A stretch of 64,000 bases of DNA from Kluyvera ascorbata_C (GCF_044197065.1 NZ_JBIQOI010000010.1:1-64000), one strand, 5' to 3'. Shown: positions 31,330 through 41,787, counted from the first letter of the stretch. Numbers and translations are program-made. The notes: a model not told the origin generated them from the sequence alone.

Positions 31330-32439
31330 ATGAAAAGGAATACAAAAACAGTAATCGCAGGGATGATCGCGCTGGCTATGTCACACGCGGCGATGGCTGA
31401 TGATATTAAGGTTGCCGTTGTCGGCGCCATGTCTGGCCCAGTCGCCCAATGGGGCGACATGGAGTTCAACGGTGCGCGTCAGGCTATTAAAGACATCAAC
31501 GCCAAAGGTGGCATCAAGGGCGACAAACTGGTGGGCGTGGAGTACGACGACGCCTGTGACCCGAAACAAGCGGTGGCGGTCGCCAACAAAATCGTTAACG
31601 ACGGCATCAAATATGTGATTGGCCATCTCTGCTCTTCCTCCACGCAGCCAGCTTCTGACATCTATGAAGATGAAGGCATTCTGATGATCTCTCCGGGCGC
31701 GACCAACCCAGAGCTGACCCAGCGTGGCTACCACTACATCATGCGTACCGCCGGTCTGGACTCCTCTCAGGGCCCAACCGCCGCGAACTACATCCTGAAT
31801 AAAGTGAAGCCGCAGCGCATCGCCATCATTCACGACAAGCAGCAGTACGGTGAAGGTCTGGCGCGTTCCGTGCAAGAAGGTCTGAAGGCGGGCAAAGCCA
31901 ATATCGTCTTCTTCGACGGCATTACTGCCGGTGAAAAAGACTTCTCCGCGCTGATTGCCCGTCTGCAAAAAGAGAACATCGACTTCGTTTACTACGGCGG
32001 CTACTACCCGGAAATGGGGCAGATGCTGCGCCAGGCGCGCGCTGTCGGCCTGAAAACCCAGTTTATGGGGCCGGAAGGCGTGGGCAACGCTTCGCTGTCG
32101 AACATCGCGGGTAACGCGGCGGAAGGCATGCTGGTGACCATGCCAAAACGCTATGACCAGGATCCGACAAATAGCGCTATCGTCGATGCCCTGAAAGCGC
32201 AGAAGAAAGATCCAACCGGGCCATACGTCTGGATCACCTACGCCGCCGTACAGTCTCTGGCGACCGCCATGGAGCGTACCGGTAGCGATGACCCGCAAGC
32301 GCTGATTAAAGACTTGAAAGCAAACGGTGCGAAAACCGTGATTGGGCCGCTCTCCTGGGATGACAAAGGCGATCTGAAAGGATTTGAGTTCGGGGTCTTC
32401 CAGTGGCATGCCGACGGCTCATCCACCGCGGTGAAGTAA
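31330..32439 (+). CDS. livK: Leucine-specific periplasmic binding protein LivK
   Basis: 369 residues, same as E. coli. Signal peptide MKRNTKTVIAGMIALAMSHA cleaved after AAMA. Type I binding protein closely related to LivJ, differing in the pocket region (ISPGATNPELTQ for ITPAATAPELTA). Specific for leucine (and D-Leu, Phe). First gene of livKHMGF; 54-bp gap to livH. Confidence 0.97.
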   Translation: MKRNTKTVIAGMIALAMSHAAMADDIKVAVVGAMSGPVAQWGDMEFNGARQAIKDINAKGGIKGDKLVGVEYDDACDPKQAVAVANKIVNDGIKYVIGHLCSSSTQPASDIYEDEGILMISPGATNPELTQRGYHYIMRTAGLDSSQGPTAANYILNKVKPQRIAIIHDKQQYGEGLARSVQEGLKAGKANIVFFDGITAGEKDFSALIARLQKENIDFVYYGGYYPEMGQMLRQARAVGLKTQFMGPEGVGNASLSNIAGNAAEGMLVTMPKRYDQDPTNSAIVDALKAQKKDPTGPYVWITYAAVQSLATAMERTGSDDPQALIKDLKANGAKTVIGPLSWDDKGDLKGFEFGVFQWHADGSSTAVK

Positions 32440-32493
32440 CCTTCATTTCCCCCTGGCGGGCGTAGATTCGCAGGGGTAGCAAAAGGCTAATAT

Positions 32494-33420
32494 ATGTCAG
32501 AGCAGGTTCTCTACTTTGTGCAGCAGATGTTTAACGGCGTAACGCTGGGAAGCACCTATGCACTGATCGCCATCGGTTACACCATGGTGTACGGGATTAT
32601 CGGCATGATCAACTTCGCCCACGGCGAGGTTTACATGATCGGTAGTTATGTCTCCTTTATGATCATCGCCGCGCTGATGATGATGGGCATCGATACCGGC
32701 TGGCTGCTGGTCGCAGCCGGCTTCATCGGGGCGATTGTGATTGCCAGCGCCTACGGTTGGAGCATCGAACGGGTGGCCTACCGCCCGGTGCGTAGCTCCA
32801 AACGCCTGATTGCGCTGATCTCCGCCATCGGGATGTCCATCTTCCTGCAGAACTACGTCAGCCTGACCGAAGGTTCGCGCGATATCGCGTTGCCGAGCCT
32901 GTTTAACGGTCAGTGGATTGTCGGCAGCAGCGAAAACTTCTCCGCGTCTATCACCACCATGCAGTTGGTTATCTGGATTGTGACCTTCGTGGCCATGCTG
33001 GCGCTGACGCTGTTTATCCGCTACTCCCGCATGGGCCGCGCCTGTCGCGCCTGCGCGGAAGACCTCAAAATGGCGAGCCTGCTCGGCATTAACACCGACC
33101 GCGTGATTGCGCTGACGTTTGTCATCGGCGCGGCGATGGCGGCGGTGGCGGGCGTGCTGCTGGGTCAGTTCTACGGTGTTATCAACCCGTACATTGGCTT
33201 TATGGCCGGGATGAAAGCCTTTACCGCCGCGGTTCTCGGCGGTATCGGCAGTATTCCAGGGGCGATGATTGGCGGGCTTATCCTCGGTATCGCCGAAGCG
33301 CTCTCCTCTGCTTATCTCAGTACCGAATATAAAGACGTTGTGTCGTTCGCGCTGCTGATTGTGGTGCTGCTGGTGATGCCGACCGGTATCCTGGGCCGCC
33401 CGGAGGTAGAGAAAGTATGA
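32494..33420 (+). CDS. livH: Branched-chain amino acid ABC permease LivH
   Basis: 308 residues, about eight transmembrane helices, BPD_transp_2 family. N-terminal GVTLGSTYALIAIGYTMVYG and FAHGEVYMIG, and late AFTAAVLGGIGSIPGAMIGG, are the family signatures; the latter is the EAA-like loop contacting the ATPases. Pairs with LivM. Overlaps livM by 4 bp. Confidence 0.97.
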   Translation: MSEQVLYFVQQMFNGVTLGSTYALIAIGYTMVYGIIGMINFAHGEVYMIGSYVSFMIIAALMMMGIDTGWLLVAAGFIGAIVIASAYGWSIERVAYRPVRSSKRLIALISAIGMSIFLQNYVSLTEGSRDIALPSLFNGQWIVGSSENFSASITTMQLVIWIVTFVAMLALTLFIRYSRMGRACRACAEDLKMASLLGINTDRVIALTFVIGAAMAAVAGVLLGQFYGVINPYIGFMAGMKAFTAAVLGGIGSIPGAMIGGLILGIAEALSSAYLSTEYKDVVSFALLIVVLLVMPTGILGRPEVEKV

Positions 33421-34697
33421 AACCGATGCAATTTGCGATGGCGCTGCTGTCGGCGGCGATGTTCTTTGTCCTGGCTGGCGTCTTTATGGGCGTTCAGTTA
33501 CAGCTCGACGGCACCAAGCTGGTGGTGGGCAGCGCGGCGGATATCCGCTGGCAGTGGATCTTTATCGGCACCGCGGTGGTCTTTTTCTTCCAGCTGCTGC
33601 GACCGCTGTTCCAGAAGGGGCTGAAAAGCGTCTCCGGGCCGAAGTTTATTCTGCCCGCGATTGATGGCTCGACGGTTAAGCAGAAGCTGTTCCTGGTGGC
33701 GCTGCTGGTTATTGCCGTGGCGTGGCCGTTTATGGTCTCGCGCGGCACGGTCGATATCGCCACGCTGACCATGATTTACATCATCCTTGGCCTCGGCCTG
33801 AACGTGGTGGTGGGGCTTTCCGGCCTGCTGGTGCTGGGCTACGGCGGTTTTTATGCCATCGGCGCTTACACCTTCGCGCTGCTGAACCACTACTACGGTC
33901 TCGGCTTCTGGACCTGTCTGCCCATTGCGGGTCTGGTCTCGGCGGCAGCAGGCTTCCTGCTCGGCTTCCCGGTACTGCGCCTGCGCGGTGACTATCTGGC
34001 GATTGTAACCTTAGGCTTCGGCGAAATTGTCCGTATCCTGCTGCTGAACAATACCGAGATTACCGGCGGCCCGAACGGTATCAGCCAGATCCCGAAACCG
34101 ACCTTCTTCGGCCTGGAGTTCAGCCGCAGCGCCCGTGAAGGCGGCTGGGATACCTTCAGCAACTTCTTTAACGTTAAGTACGACCCGTCTGACCGCGTTA
34201 TCTTCCTTTATCTGGTGGCGCTGCTGCTGGTGGTGCTGAGCCTGTTTGTTATCAACCGTCTGCTGCGTATGCCGCTGGGGCGTGCGTGGGAAGCGCTGCG
34301 TGAAGATGAAATCGCCTGTCGCTCGCTGGGCCTGAGCCCAACGCGCATCAAGCTGACCGCCTTTACCATCAGCGCCGCGTTTGCCGGTTTTGCCGGTACG
34401 CTGTTTGCCGCGCGCCAGGGCTTTGTTAGCCCGGAATCCTTCACCTTTGCCGAGTCGGCCTTCGTGCTGGCGATTGTGGTACTGGGCGGGATGGGCTCGC
34501 AGTTTGCGGTTATTCTTGCTGCCGTCCTGCTGGTGGTGTCGCGCGAACTGATGCGTGACTTCAACGAATACAGCATGCTGATGCTGGGTGGTTTGATGGT
34601 TCTGATGATGATCTGGCGTCCGCAGGGGCTTCTGCCGATGACCCGTCCGCAGCTCAAGCTGAAAAGCGGGAAAGCGAAAGAAGGAGAGCAGGCATGA
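33417..34697 (+). CDS. livM: Branched-chain amino acid ABC permease LivM
   Basis: 426 residues, larger than LivH because of an N-terminal extension with two extra helices. Core: YIILGLGLNVVVGLSGLLVLGYGGFYAIGAY and FAESAFVLAIVVLGGMGSQ. C-terminal tail basic and cytoplasmic. Overlaps livG by 4 bp. Confidence 0.97.
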   Translation: MKPMQFAMALLSAAMFFVLAGVFMGVQLQLDGTKLVVGSAADIRWQWIFIGTAVVFFFQLLRPLFQKGLKSVSGPKFILPAIDGSTVKQKLFLVALLVIAVAWPFMVSRGTVDIATLTMIYIILGLGLNVVVGLSGLLVLGYGGFYAIGAYTFALLNHYYGLGFWTCLPIAGLVSAAAGFLLGFPVLRLRGDYLAIVTLGFGEIVRILLLNNTEITGGPNGISQIPKPTFFGLEFSRSAREGGWDTFSNFFNVKYDPSDRVIFLYLVALLLVVLSLFVINRLLRMPLGRAWEALREDEIACRSLGLSPTRIKLTAFTISAAFAGFAGTLFAARQGFVSPESFTFAESAFVLAIVVLGGMGSQFAVILAAVLLVVSRELMRDFNEYSMLMLGGLMVLMMIWRPQGLLPMTRPQLKLKSGKAKEGEQA

Positions 34698-35461
34698 GTC
34701 AGCCATTATTATCCGTTAACGGCCTGATGATGCGTTTTGGCGGCTTGCTGGCGGTCAACAACGTGGCGCTGGAGCTGCATCCTCAGGAAATCGTCTCCCT
34801 GATTGGCCCGAACGGCGCGGGGAAAACCACGGTCTTTAACTGCCTGACCGGCTTCTACAAGCCGACCGGCGGCACCATTATGCTGCGCGACCAGCACCTG
34901 GAAGGGCTGCCGGGTCAGCAGATTGCCCGCATGGGCGTGGTGCGTACCTTCCAGCACGTGCGTCTGTTCCGCGAAATGACGGTGATTGAAAACCTGCTGG
35001 TGGCGCAGCATCAGCAACTGAAGACCGGCGTCTTCTCCGGCCTGCTGAAAACCCCGTCGTTCCGTCGCGCGCAAAGCGAAGCGCTGGACCGCGCCGCCAC
35101 CTGGCTTGAGCGTATCGGCCTGTTAGAGCACGCCAACCGTCAGGCCAGTAACCTGGCCTACGGTGACCAGCGTCGTCTGGAGATTGCCCGCTGCATGGTG
35201 ACGCAGCCGGAAATTCTGATGCTCGACGAACCGGCGGCGGGCCTTAACCCGAAAGAAACCAAAGAGCTGGATGAACTGATTGCTGAGCTGCGTAACCATC
35301 ACAACACCACTATCCTGCTGATTGAGCACGATATGAAGCTGGTGATGGGCATTTCCGACCGCATCTACGTGGTGAATCAGGGTACGCCGCTGGCGAACGG
35401 TACGCCGGAAGAGATCCGCAATAACCCGGACGTGATCCGCGCCTATCTGGGTGAGGCATAA
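34694..35461 (+). CDS. livG: Branched-chain amino acid ABC transporter ATPase LivG
   Basis: 255 residues. Walker A GPNGAGKTT, degenerate signature LAYGDQRRLEIAR (typical for LivG), Walker B ILMLDEPAAG, H-loop IEHD. With LivF it forms the heterodimeric motor for LivHM. Stop is one base before livF. Confidence 0.97.
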   Translation: MSQPLLSVNGLMMRFGGLLAVNNVALELHPQEIVSLIGPNGAGKTTVFNCLTGFYKPTGGTIMLRDQHLEGLPGQQIARMGVVRTFQHVRLFREMTVIENLLVAQHQQLKTGVFSGLLKTPSFRRAQSEALDRAATWLERIGLLEHANRQASNLAYGDQRRLEIARCMVTQPEILMLDEPAAGLNPKETKELDELIAELRNHHNTTILLIEHDMKLVMGISDRIYVVNQGTPLANGTPEEIRNNPDVIRAYLGEA

Positions 35462-35462
35462 A

Positions 35463-36176
<714 letters not shown>

Positions 36177-36189
36177 TTCGCAGCAACAA

Positions 36190-36271
36190 TGCCGGATGGC
36201 GGCGTAAACGCCTTATCCGGCCTACCCTTACCTGTAGGCCGGATAAGATGCGCCAGCATCGCCATCCGGCG
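36190..36271. repeat. REP pair after livF
   Basis: GCCGGATGGCGGCGTAAACGCC ... TATCCGGCCTAC and a second GTAGGCCGGATAAG ... CATCCGGC in opposite orientation, a typical BIME. Confidence 0.85.
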
Positions 36272-36379
36272 TTTCTCTATACGTGTCACAGCTCCCACTT
36301 TCCCTTCTTAGAACCGTCACCGCCTTGCCATCCCTTTGTCGCCTTACTATCTTTTTTTTGTAATAAAAAAGTTATTTTT

Positions 36380-36406
36380 CTGTCATTCGAGCATGTCATG
36401 TTACCC
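36380..36406 (+). promoter_or_regulatory. Candidate Pho box upstream of ugpB
   Basis: CTGTCAT (36380-36386), then ATGTCAT (36393-36399), related to the PhoB half-site CTGTCAT but spaced 13 rather than the ideal 11 bp. It lies 60-80 bp before ugpB, where PhoB control is known in E. coli. Plausible but imperfect match. Confidence 0.5.
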
Positions 36407-36462
36407 CCGCGAACATAAAACGCGTGATATCGCGCATCCCGGCACAAAAAGAGAGATAACCG

Positions 36463-37779
36463 ATGATATCGTTACGACATACAGCTTTAGGATTGGCAAT
36501 GAGTCTGGCATTCGCAGGTCAGGCTATGGCGGTGACCACTATTCCATTCTGGCATTCCATGGAAGGTGAGCTGGGTAAAGAAGTTGACTCTCTGGCGCAG
36601 CGCTTCAACGCCGCCAACCCGGATTACAAAATCCAGCCGGTGTACAAAGGCAACTATGAGCAGAGCCTGAGCGCCGGTATCGCCGCGTTCCGTACCGGCA
36701 ACGCCCCGGCAATTTTGCAGGTGTATGAAGTCGGCACTGCCACCATGATGGCGTCAAAAGCGATTAAGCCGGTATACCAGGTGTTTGACGATGCTGGTAT
36801 CAAGTTCGATGAATCTCAGTTTGTGCCGACCGTTTCCGGTTACTACACCGACTCCAAAACCGGGCACCTGCTGTCCCAGCCGTTTAACAGCTCCACCCCG
36901 GTGCTGTACTACAACAAAGACGCCTTCAAGAAAGCCGGTTTAGACCCGAACCAACCGCCGAAAACCTGGCAGGATCTGGCGGCCTACACCGCGAAGCTGA
37001 AAGCAGCCGGTATGAAGTGCGGCTACGCCAGTGGCTGGCAGGGCTGGATCCAGATTGAAAACTTCAGCGCCTGGCACGGTCTGCCGGTTGCGACCAAAAA
37101 CAACGGTTTCGACGGCACCGATGCGGTACTGGAGTTCAACAAGCCAGAGCAGGTGAAACACATCGCGCTGCTGGAAGAATTGAACAAGAAGGGTGACTTC
37201 AGCTACTTCGGCCGTAAAGACGAGTCTACCGAGAAGTTCTACAACGGTGACTGCGCCATTACCACCGCCTCTTCTGGCTCGCTGGCGGACATTCGTCAGT
37301 ACGCCAAATTCAACTACGGCGTGGGCATGATGCCTTACGATGCCGACGTGAAGGGCGCGCCGCAGAACGCCATTATCGGCGGGGCGAGCCTGTGGGTGAT
37401 GCAGGGTAAAGACAAAGAAACCTACACCGGCGTCGCGAAATTCCTCGAGTTCCTGGCGAAGCCTGAAATTGCAGCGGAATGGCATCAGAAAACCGGCTAC
37501 CTGCCAATTACTACCGCCGCGTACGACCTGACGCGTCAGCAGGGTTTCTATGACAAGAACCCAGGTGCCGACATCGCCACCCGTCAGATGCTGAACAAGC
37601 CACCGTTGCCGTTCACCAAAGGGCTGCGTCTGGGCAACATGCCGCAGATTCGTACCATCGTGGATGAAGAACTGGAAAGCGTCTGGACCGGTAAGAAAAC
37701 GCCTCAGCAGGCGCTGGATTCTGCGGTAGAGCGCGGGAATCAGCTGCTGCGTCGCTTCGAGCAATCGACCAAGTCTTAA
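36463..37779 (+). CDS. ugpB: sn-Glycerol-3-phosphate ABC transporter binding protein UgpB
   Basis: 438 residues, the E. coli length. Signal peptide with cleavage after GQAMA. Type II (family 1) extracellular solute-binding protein: IPFWHSMEGELG at the mature N terminus, LSQPFNSSTPVLYYNKDAF, and SGWQGWIQIENFSAWHG for ligand contacts. Captures glycerol-3-phosphate and glycerophosphodiesters under phosphate starvation. Preceded by GAGAG and a candidate Pho box. Confidence 0.97.
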   Translation: MISLRHTALGLAMSLAFAGQAMAVTTIPFWHSMEGELGKEVDSLAQRFNAANPDYKIQPVYKGNYEQSLSAGIAAFRTGNAPAILQVYEVGTATMMASKAIKPVYQVFDDAGIKFDESQFVPTVSGYYTDSKTGHLLSQPFNSSTPVLYYNKDAFKKAGLDPNQPPKTWQDLAAYTAKLKAAGMKCGYASGWQGWIQIENFSAWHGLPVATKNNGFDGTDAVLEFNKPEQVKHIALLEELNKKGDFSYFGRKDESTEKFYNGDCAITTASSGSLADIRQYAKFNYGVGMMPYDADVKGAPQNAIIGGASLWVMQGKDKETYTGVAKFLEFLAKPEIAAEWHQKTGYLPITTAAYDLTRQQGFYDKNPGADIATRQMLNKPPLPFTKGLRLGNMPQIRTIVDEELESVWTGKKTPQQALDSAVERGNQLLRRFEQSTKS

Positions 37780-37789
37780 TCATTGACTA

Positions 37790-37910
37790 ACCCCTCATCC
37801 TAACCCTCTCCCCATAGGGGAGAGGGGACTGTTCGGCACCGTCTGGTATTGAGTGCACCGAGCGGTATTTTCTCCCTCGCCCCTTTGGGGAGAGGGCCGG
37901 GGTGAGGGGA
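37790..37910. repeat. Long inverted repeat inside the ugp operon
   Basis: Left part 37790-37827 (CCCCTCATCC ... CTCTCCCC, then GGGGAGAGGGG) and right part 37871-37910 (CTCCCTCGCCCC, then GGGGAGAGGG and GGTGAGGGG). Each half is a hairpin and the outer parts also pair with each other. Sits in the 151-bp gap between ugpB and ugpA. Widespread intergenic palindrome type; name not recalled. Confidence 0.85.
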
Positions 37911-37930
37911 AACCAACGCAGAGTTTAACT

Positions 37931-38818
37931 ATGTCATCATCCCGTCCGGTGTTTAAATCGCGCTGGCTGCCTTACGCATTGGTCGCTCCGCAGCTGATTA
38001 TCACCGTTATCTTCTTTATCTGGCCCGCTGGCGAAGCGCTGTGGTATTCACTGCAAAGCGTTGACCCGTTTGGCCTCTCCAGCCAGTTCGTTGGCCTGGA
38101 CAACTTCGTCACGCTGTTCCACGACAGCTACTACCTCGACGCCTTCTGGACGACGATCAAGTTCAGCGGCCTGGTAACGATAAGCGGCCTGCTGGTCTCG
38201 CTGTTCTTCGCCGCCCTGGTGGACTACGTGGTGCGCGGCAGCCGTCTTTACCAGACGCTGATGCTGCTGCCTTATGCCGTCGCTCCCGCCGTTGCCGCCG
38301 TACTGTGGATCTTCCTGTTTAACCCCGGACGCGGGCTGATTACCCATTTCCTCGGCGAGTTCGGCTATGACTGGAACCACGCGCAGAACAGCGGTCAGGC
38401 CATGTTCCTGGTGGTCTTCGCTTCGGTCTGGAAGCAGATAAGCTACAACTTCCTGTTCTTCTTCGCCGCGCTGCAATCTATTCCGCGCTCGCTGGTCGAG
38501 GCTGCCGCCATCGACGGCGCAGGGCCGATTCGCCGCTTCTTCAAGCTGGCGCTGCCGCTGATTGCGCCGGTGAGCTTCTTCCTGCTGGTGGTCAATCTGG
38601 TGTACGCCTTCTTCGACACCTTCCCGGTGATCGACGCCGCGACGGCGGGCGGCCCGGTACAGGCCACCACCACGCTGATTTATAAGATTTACCGCGAAGG
38701 GTTTGCCGGGCTGGATCTCTCGGCCTCTGCGGCACAGTCGGTGGTGCTGATGTTCCTCGTCATCATCCTGACCGTGGTGCAGTTCCGCTACGTGGAAAGT
38801 AAGGTGCGCTACCAATGA
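37931..38818 (+). CDS. ugpA: Glycerol-3-phosphate ABC permease UgpA
   Basis: 295 residues from MSSSRPVFK, as in E. coli. A frame open to 37853 merely reads through the intergenic repeat and is not used. Six transmembrane helices, BPD_transp_1 family. The EAA loop is EAAAIDGAGPIRRFFKLALPL. Overlaps ugpE by 4 bp. Confidence 0.97.
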   Translation: MSSSRPVFKSRWLPYALVAPQLIITVIFFIWPAGEALWYSLQSVDPFGLSSQFVGLDNFVTLFHDSYYLDAFWTTIKFSGLVTISGLLVSLFFAALVDYVVRGSRLYQTLMLLPYAVAPAVAAVLWIFLFNPGRGLITHFLGEFGYDWNHAQNSGQAMFLVVFASVWKQISYNFLFFFAALQSIPRSLVEAAAIDGAGPIRRFFKLALPLIAPVSFFLLVVNLVYAFFDTFPVIDAATAGGPVQATTTLIYKIYREGFAGLDLSASAAQSVVLMFLVIILTVVQFRYVESKVRYQ

Positions 38819-39660
38819 TTGAGAACCGTCGCGGGCTGACGATATTCAGCCACACCATGCTGATCCTCGGGATTATTGTGATCCTGTTTCCGCTGTACGT
38901 CGCCTTTACGGCGGCGACGCTGGACAACAAAGCGGTGTTTGAAACGCCGATGACGCTGATTCCCGGCGGCCATCTGTTCGAGAACATGAAGGCGATTTGG
39001 GTCAACGGCGTCGGGGCCAATAGCGCGCCGTTCTGGCTGATGATGCTCAACAGCTTCATCATGGCCTTTGCCATTACCGTCGGCAAAATCGCGGTGTCGA
39101 TGCTTTCCGCCTTCGCCATCGTCTGGTTCCGCTTTCCGCTGCGTAACCTGTTCTTCTGGATGATCTTTATCACCCTGATGCTGCCGGTGGAAGTGCGTAT
39201 CTTCCCGACGGTTGAGGTCATTGCCAACCTGAAGATGCTCGACAGCTATGCCGGTTTGACGCTGCCGTTAATGGCGTCGGCGACCGCCACCTTCCTGTTC
39301 CGCCAGTTCTTTATGACCCTGCCGGACGAGTTGATTGAAGCGGCGCGTATCGACGGCGCTTCGCCGATGCGCTTTTTCCGCGACATCGTGCTGCCGCTGT
39401 CGAAAACCAACCTCGCGGCGCTGTTCGTCATCACCTTTATCTACGGCTGGAACCAGTATCTCTGGCCGTTGCTGATTATTACCGACGTGAACCTCGGCAC
39501 TGCCGTGGCGGGCATCAAAGGGATGATCGCTACCGGCGAAGGCACCACGCAGTGGAACCAGGTGATGGCGGCGATGCTGCTCACCCTTATTCCCCCCGTT
39601 GTTATCGTTTTAGCCATGCAGCGTGCCTTTGTGCGTGGTTTAGTGGACAGTGAGAAATAA
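38815..39660 (+). CDS. ugpE: Glycerol-3-phosphate ABC permease UgpE
   Basis: 281 residues, six transmembrane helices, EAA loop EAARIDGASPMRFFRDIVLPL. Partner of UgpA. Two bases separate it from ugpC. Confidence 0.97.
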   Translation: MIENRRGLTIFSHTMLILGIIVILFPLYVAFTAATLDNKAVFETPMTLIPGGHLFENMKAIWVNGVGANSAPFWLMMLNSFIMAFAITVGKIAVSMLSAFAIVWFRFPLRNLFFWMIFITLMLPVEVRIFPTVEVIANLKMLDSYAGLTLPLMASATATFLFRQFFMTLPDELIEAARIDGASPMRFFRDIVLPLSKTNLAALFVITFIYGWNQYLWPLLIITDVNLGTAVAGIKGMIATGEGTTQWNQVMAAMLLTLIPPVVIVLAMQRAFVRGLVDSEK

Positions 39661-39662
39661 AA

Positions 39663-40733
39663 ATGGCTGGTTTAAAACTACAGGCAGTAACCAAAAGCTG
39701 GGACGGTAAAACCCAGGTCATTCAACCGCTGACGCTGGATGTGGCAGACGGGGAATTTATTGTGATGGTCGGCCCATCGGGCTGCGGAAAATCGACGCTG
39801 CTGCGCATGGTGGCGGGGCTTGAGCGCGTGACCAGCGGTGACATCTGGATTGACCGCAAGCGCGTGACCGAAATGGAGCCGAAGGATCGTGGCATTGCGA
39901 TGGTGTTCCAGAACTATGCGCTCTATCCGCACATGAGCGTGGAAGAGAACATGGCATGGGGGCTGAAAATTCGTGGCATGGGCAAAGCGCACATTGCCGA
40001 AAAAGTGCAGGAAGCGGCACGTATTCTTGAGCTGGATGGCCTGCTGAAGCGCCGCCCGCGCGAGCTCTCTGGCGGCCAGCGCCAGCGCGTGGCGATGGGG
40101 CGTGCGATTGTGCGCGACCCGGCGGTATTCCTGTTCGATGAACCGCTCTCCAACCTCGACGCCAAGCTGCGCGTGCAGATGCGACTTGAGCTGCAACAGC
40201 TGCATCGTCGTCTGAAAACCACTTCTCTCTACGTCACCCACGATCAGGTCGAAGCGATGACCCTCGCCCAGCGGGTGATGGTGATGAACAAAGGCATTGC
40301 CGAGCAGATTGGTACGCCGGTGGAAGTGTATGAGAAGCCGGCCAGCCGCTTTGTGGCGAGCTTTATCGGCAGTCCGGCGATGAACCTGCTGGACGGTCAG
40401 ATTGATGAGTCCGGCTCGCGCTTCGTGCTGGAAAACGGCATGCAGTTGCCGCTGCCCGCTTCTCAACGTGAATATGCTGGTCGCCGCATGACGCTGGGTA
40501 TCCGCCCGGAACATATTGCGCTAAGCTCGCAGGCCGAAGGCGGCGTGCCGCTGGTGATGGATACGCTCGAAATTCTGGGCGCTGATAACCTAGCCCACGG
40601 CCGCTTTGGTGAACAGAAAATGGTGGTGCGCTTGCCGCACCAGCAGCGTCCACCCGCGGGCACCACGCTGTGGCTGCATCTGCCGGACGATCATTTGCAC
40701 CTCTTTGAAGGTGAGACAGGATTACGCGTATGA
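39663..40733 (+). CDS. ugpC: Glycerol-3-phosphate ABC transporter ATPase UgpC
   Basis: 356 residues, MalK-type: Walker A GPSGCGKST, Q-loop, signature LSGGQRQRVAMG, Walker B VFLFDEPLSN. The C-terminal TOBE domain (about 235-355) is a regulatory region that in E. coli mediates inhibition by phosphate. Overlaps ugpQ by 4 bp. Confidence 0.97.
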   Translation: MAGLKLQAVTKSWDGKTQVIQPLTLDVADGEFIVMVGPSGCGKSTLLRMVAGLERVTSGDIWIDRKRVTEMEPKDRGIAMVFQNYALYPHMSVEENMAWGLKIRGMGKAHIAEKVQEAARILELDGLLKRRPRELSGGQRQRVAMGRAIVRDPAVFLFDEPLSNLDAKLRVQMRLELQQLHRRLKTTSLYVTHDQVEAMTLAQRVMVMNKGIAEQIGTPVEVYEKPASRFVASFIGSPAMNLLDGQIDESGSRFVLENGMQLPLPASQREYAGRRMTLGIRPEHIALSSQAEGGVPLVMDTLEILGADNLAHGRFGEQKMVVRLPHQQRPPAGTTLWLHLPDDHLHLFEGETGLRV

Positions 40734-41470
40734 GCAATTGGCCTTACCCCCACATCGTCGCCCACCGTGGCGGCGGTAAGTTAGCCCCGGAAAACACCCT
40801 GGCGGCGATTGACGTTGGCGCACGCTACGGTCATACCATGATTGAGTTTGATGCCAAGCTGTCGAAGGACGGGCAGATTTTCCTGCTACATGACGACAAC
40901 CTTGAACGCACCAGCAACGGCTGGGGGATCGCGGGTGAACTGAGCTGGCAGGATCTGCTGCGCGTGGATGCCGGAAGCTGGTTTAACAGCAGCTTTAAGG
41001 ACGAGCCGCTGCCGCTGCTGTCGCAGGTGGCGGAACGCTGCCGTCAGCACGGCATGATGGCGAATATCGAAATTAAACCGACCACAGGCAGCGGGCCGCT
41101 GACCGGCAAAGCCGTGGCGCTGGCTGCCCGAGAACTGTGGGCCGACATGACCCCACCGCTGTTGTCGTCGTTTGAAATTGATGCGCTGGAAGCCGCCCAG
41201 CAAGCTGTGCCGGAACTGCCGCGCGGATTACTGCTGGATGAGTGGCGGGAGGACTGGCGTGAGCTGACGACGCGTCTGGGCTGCGTCTCGATTCACCTCA
41301 ACCATCGTCTGCTGGATGAAGCGCGGGTAGAGGCGCTGCGTGAAGCGGGGCTGCGGATTCTGGTCTATACCGTGAATAACCCCCAGCGCGCCGCCGAACT
41401 GCTGCGCTGGGGTGTTGACTGCATCTGTACCGATGCGATTGATATTATCGGCCCTGATTTCCAGCCTTAA
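40730..41470 (+). CDS. ugpQ: Glycerophosphodiester phosphodiesterase UgpQ (cytosolic)
   Basis: 246 residues, GDPD TIM-barrel. Catalytic HRGGGKLAPENT and metal-binding EFDAKLSKDGQ ... LHDD motifs. Hydrolyses imported glycerophosphodiesters to glycerol-3-phosphate plus alcohol. No signal peptide. Its stop overlaps that of the convergent yhhA by 4 bp. Confidence 0.97.
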   Translation: MSNWPYPHIVAHRGGGKLAPENTLAAIDVGARYGHTMIEFDAKLSKDGQIFLLHDDNLERTSNGWGIAGELSWQDLLRVDAGSWFNSSFKDEPLPLLSQVAERCRQHGMMANIEIKPTTGSGPLTGKAVALAARELWADMTPPLLSSFEIDALEAAQQAVPELPRGLLLDEWREDWRELTTRLGCVSIHLNHRLLDEARVEALREAGLRILVYTVNNPQRAAELLRWGVDCICTDAIDIIGPDFQP

Positions 41471-41787
41471 TACGGCTTCAGCATGCCGCCGTTGCTATTG
41501 GGCAGCGGCTGCTGTTGCTGATTTAACATGCCCGGCTGCGACTGCTGCACGCGCTGCTGGTTGGTTTTGAGCTGGTTTTGCAGATGCTGCTGTTGCTGCT
41601 GCGTCTGCACCTGGCGCTGCTGGTTCAGCATGCCTTTTTGCTGCTGCTGTTGGTTGAGCATACGGCTCTGCATCCGCTGCTGGCTTGGGATCTCATAGCC
41701 CGGCTTATTCGGGTTGTTGTCGACGTTCAGCGGCGCGGCCAGCGCGGTGAACGGCAGCAACGCCGCCAGAATCAGTAATCGTTTCAT
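41467..41787 (-). CDS. yhhA: Gln-rich exported protein YhhA (DUF2756)
   Basis: 106 residues, shorter than E. coli YhhA (146), mainly through loss of Gln-rich repeats. Sec signal peptide cleaved after FTALA. The mature part is dominated by glutamine runs with recurrent GMLNQQ units, so it is low complexity and likely helical or coiled. Periplasmic, function unknown. RBS GGAGG lies before the start. Confidence 0.9.
   Translation of the reverse strand: MKRLLILAALLPFTALAAPLNVDNNPNKPGYEIPSQQRMQSRMLNQQQQQKGMLNQQRQVQTQQQQQHLQNQLKTNQQRVQQSQPGMLNQQQQPLPNSNGGMLKPY

Noticed and set aside
37853..37930. Longer ugpA start giving an N terminus with SPSPLWGEGRGEG
   Set aside because: This is translation of the intergenic palindrome; the same peptide appears spuriously wherever this repeat is read. 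The E. coli start at 37931 fits length and homology.
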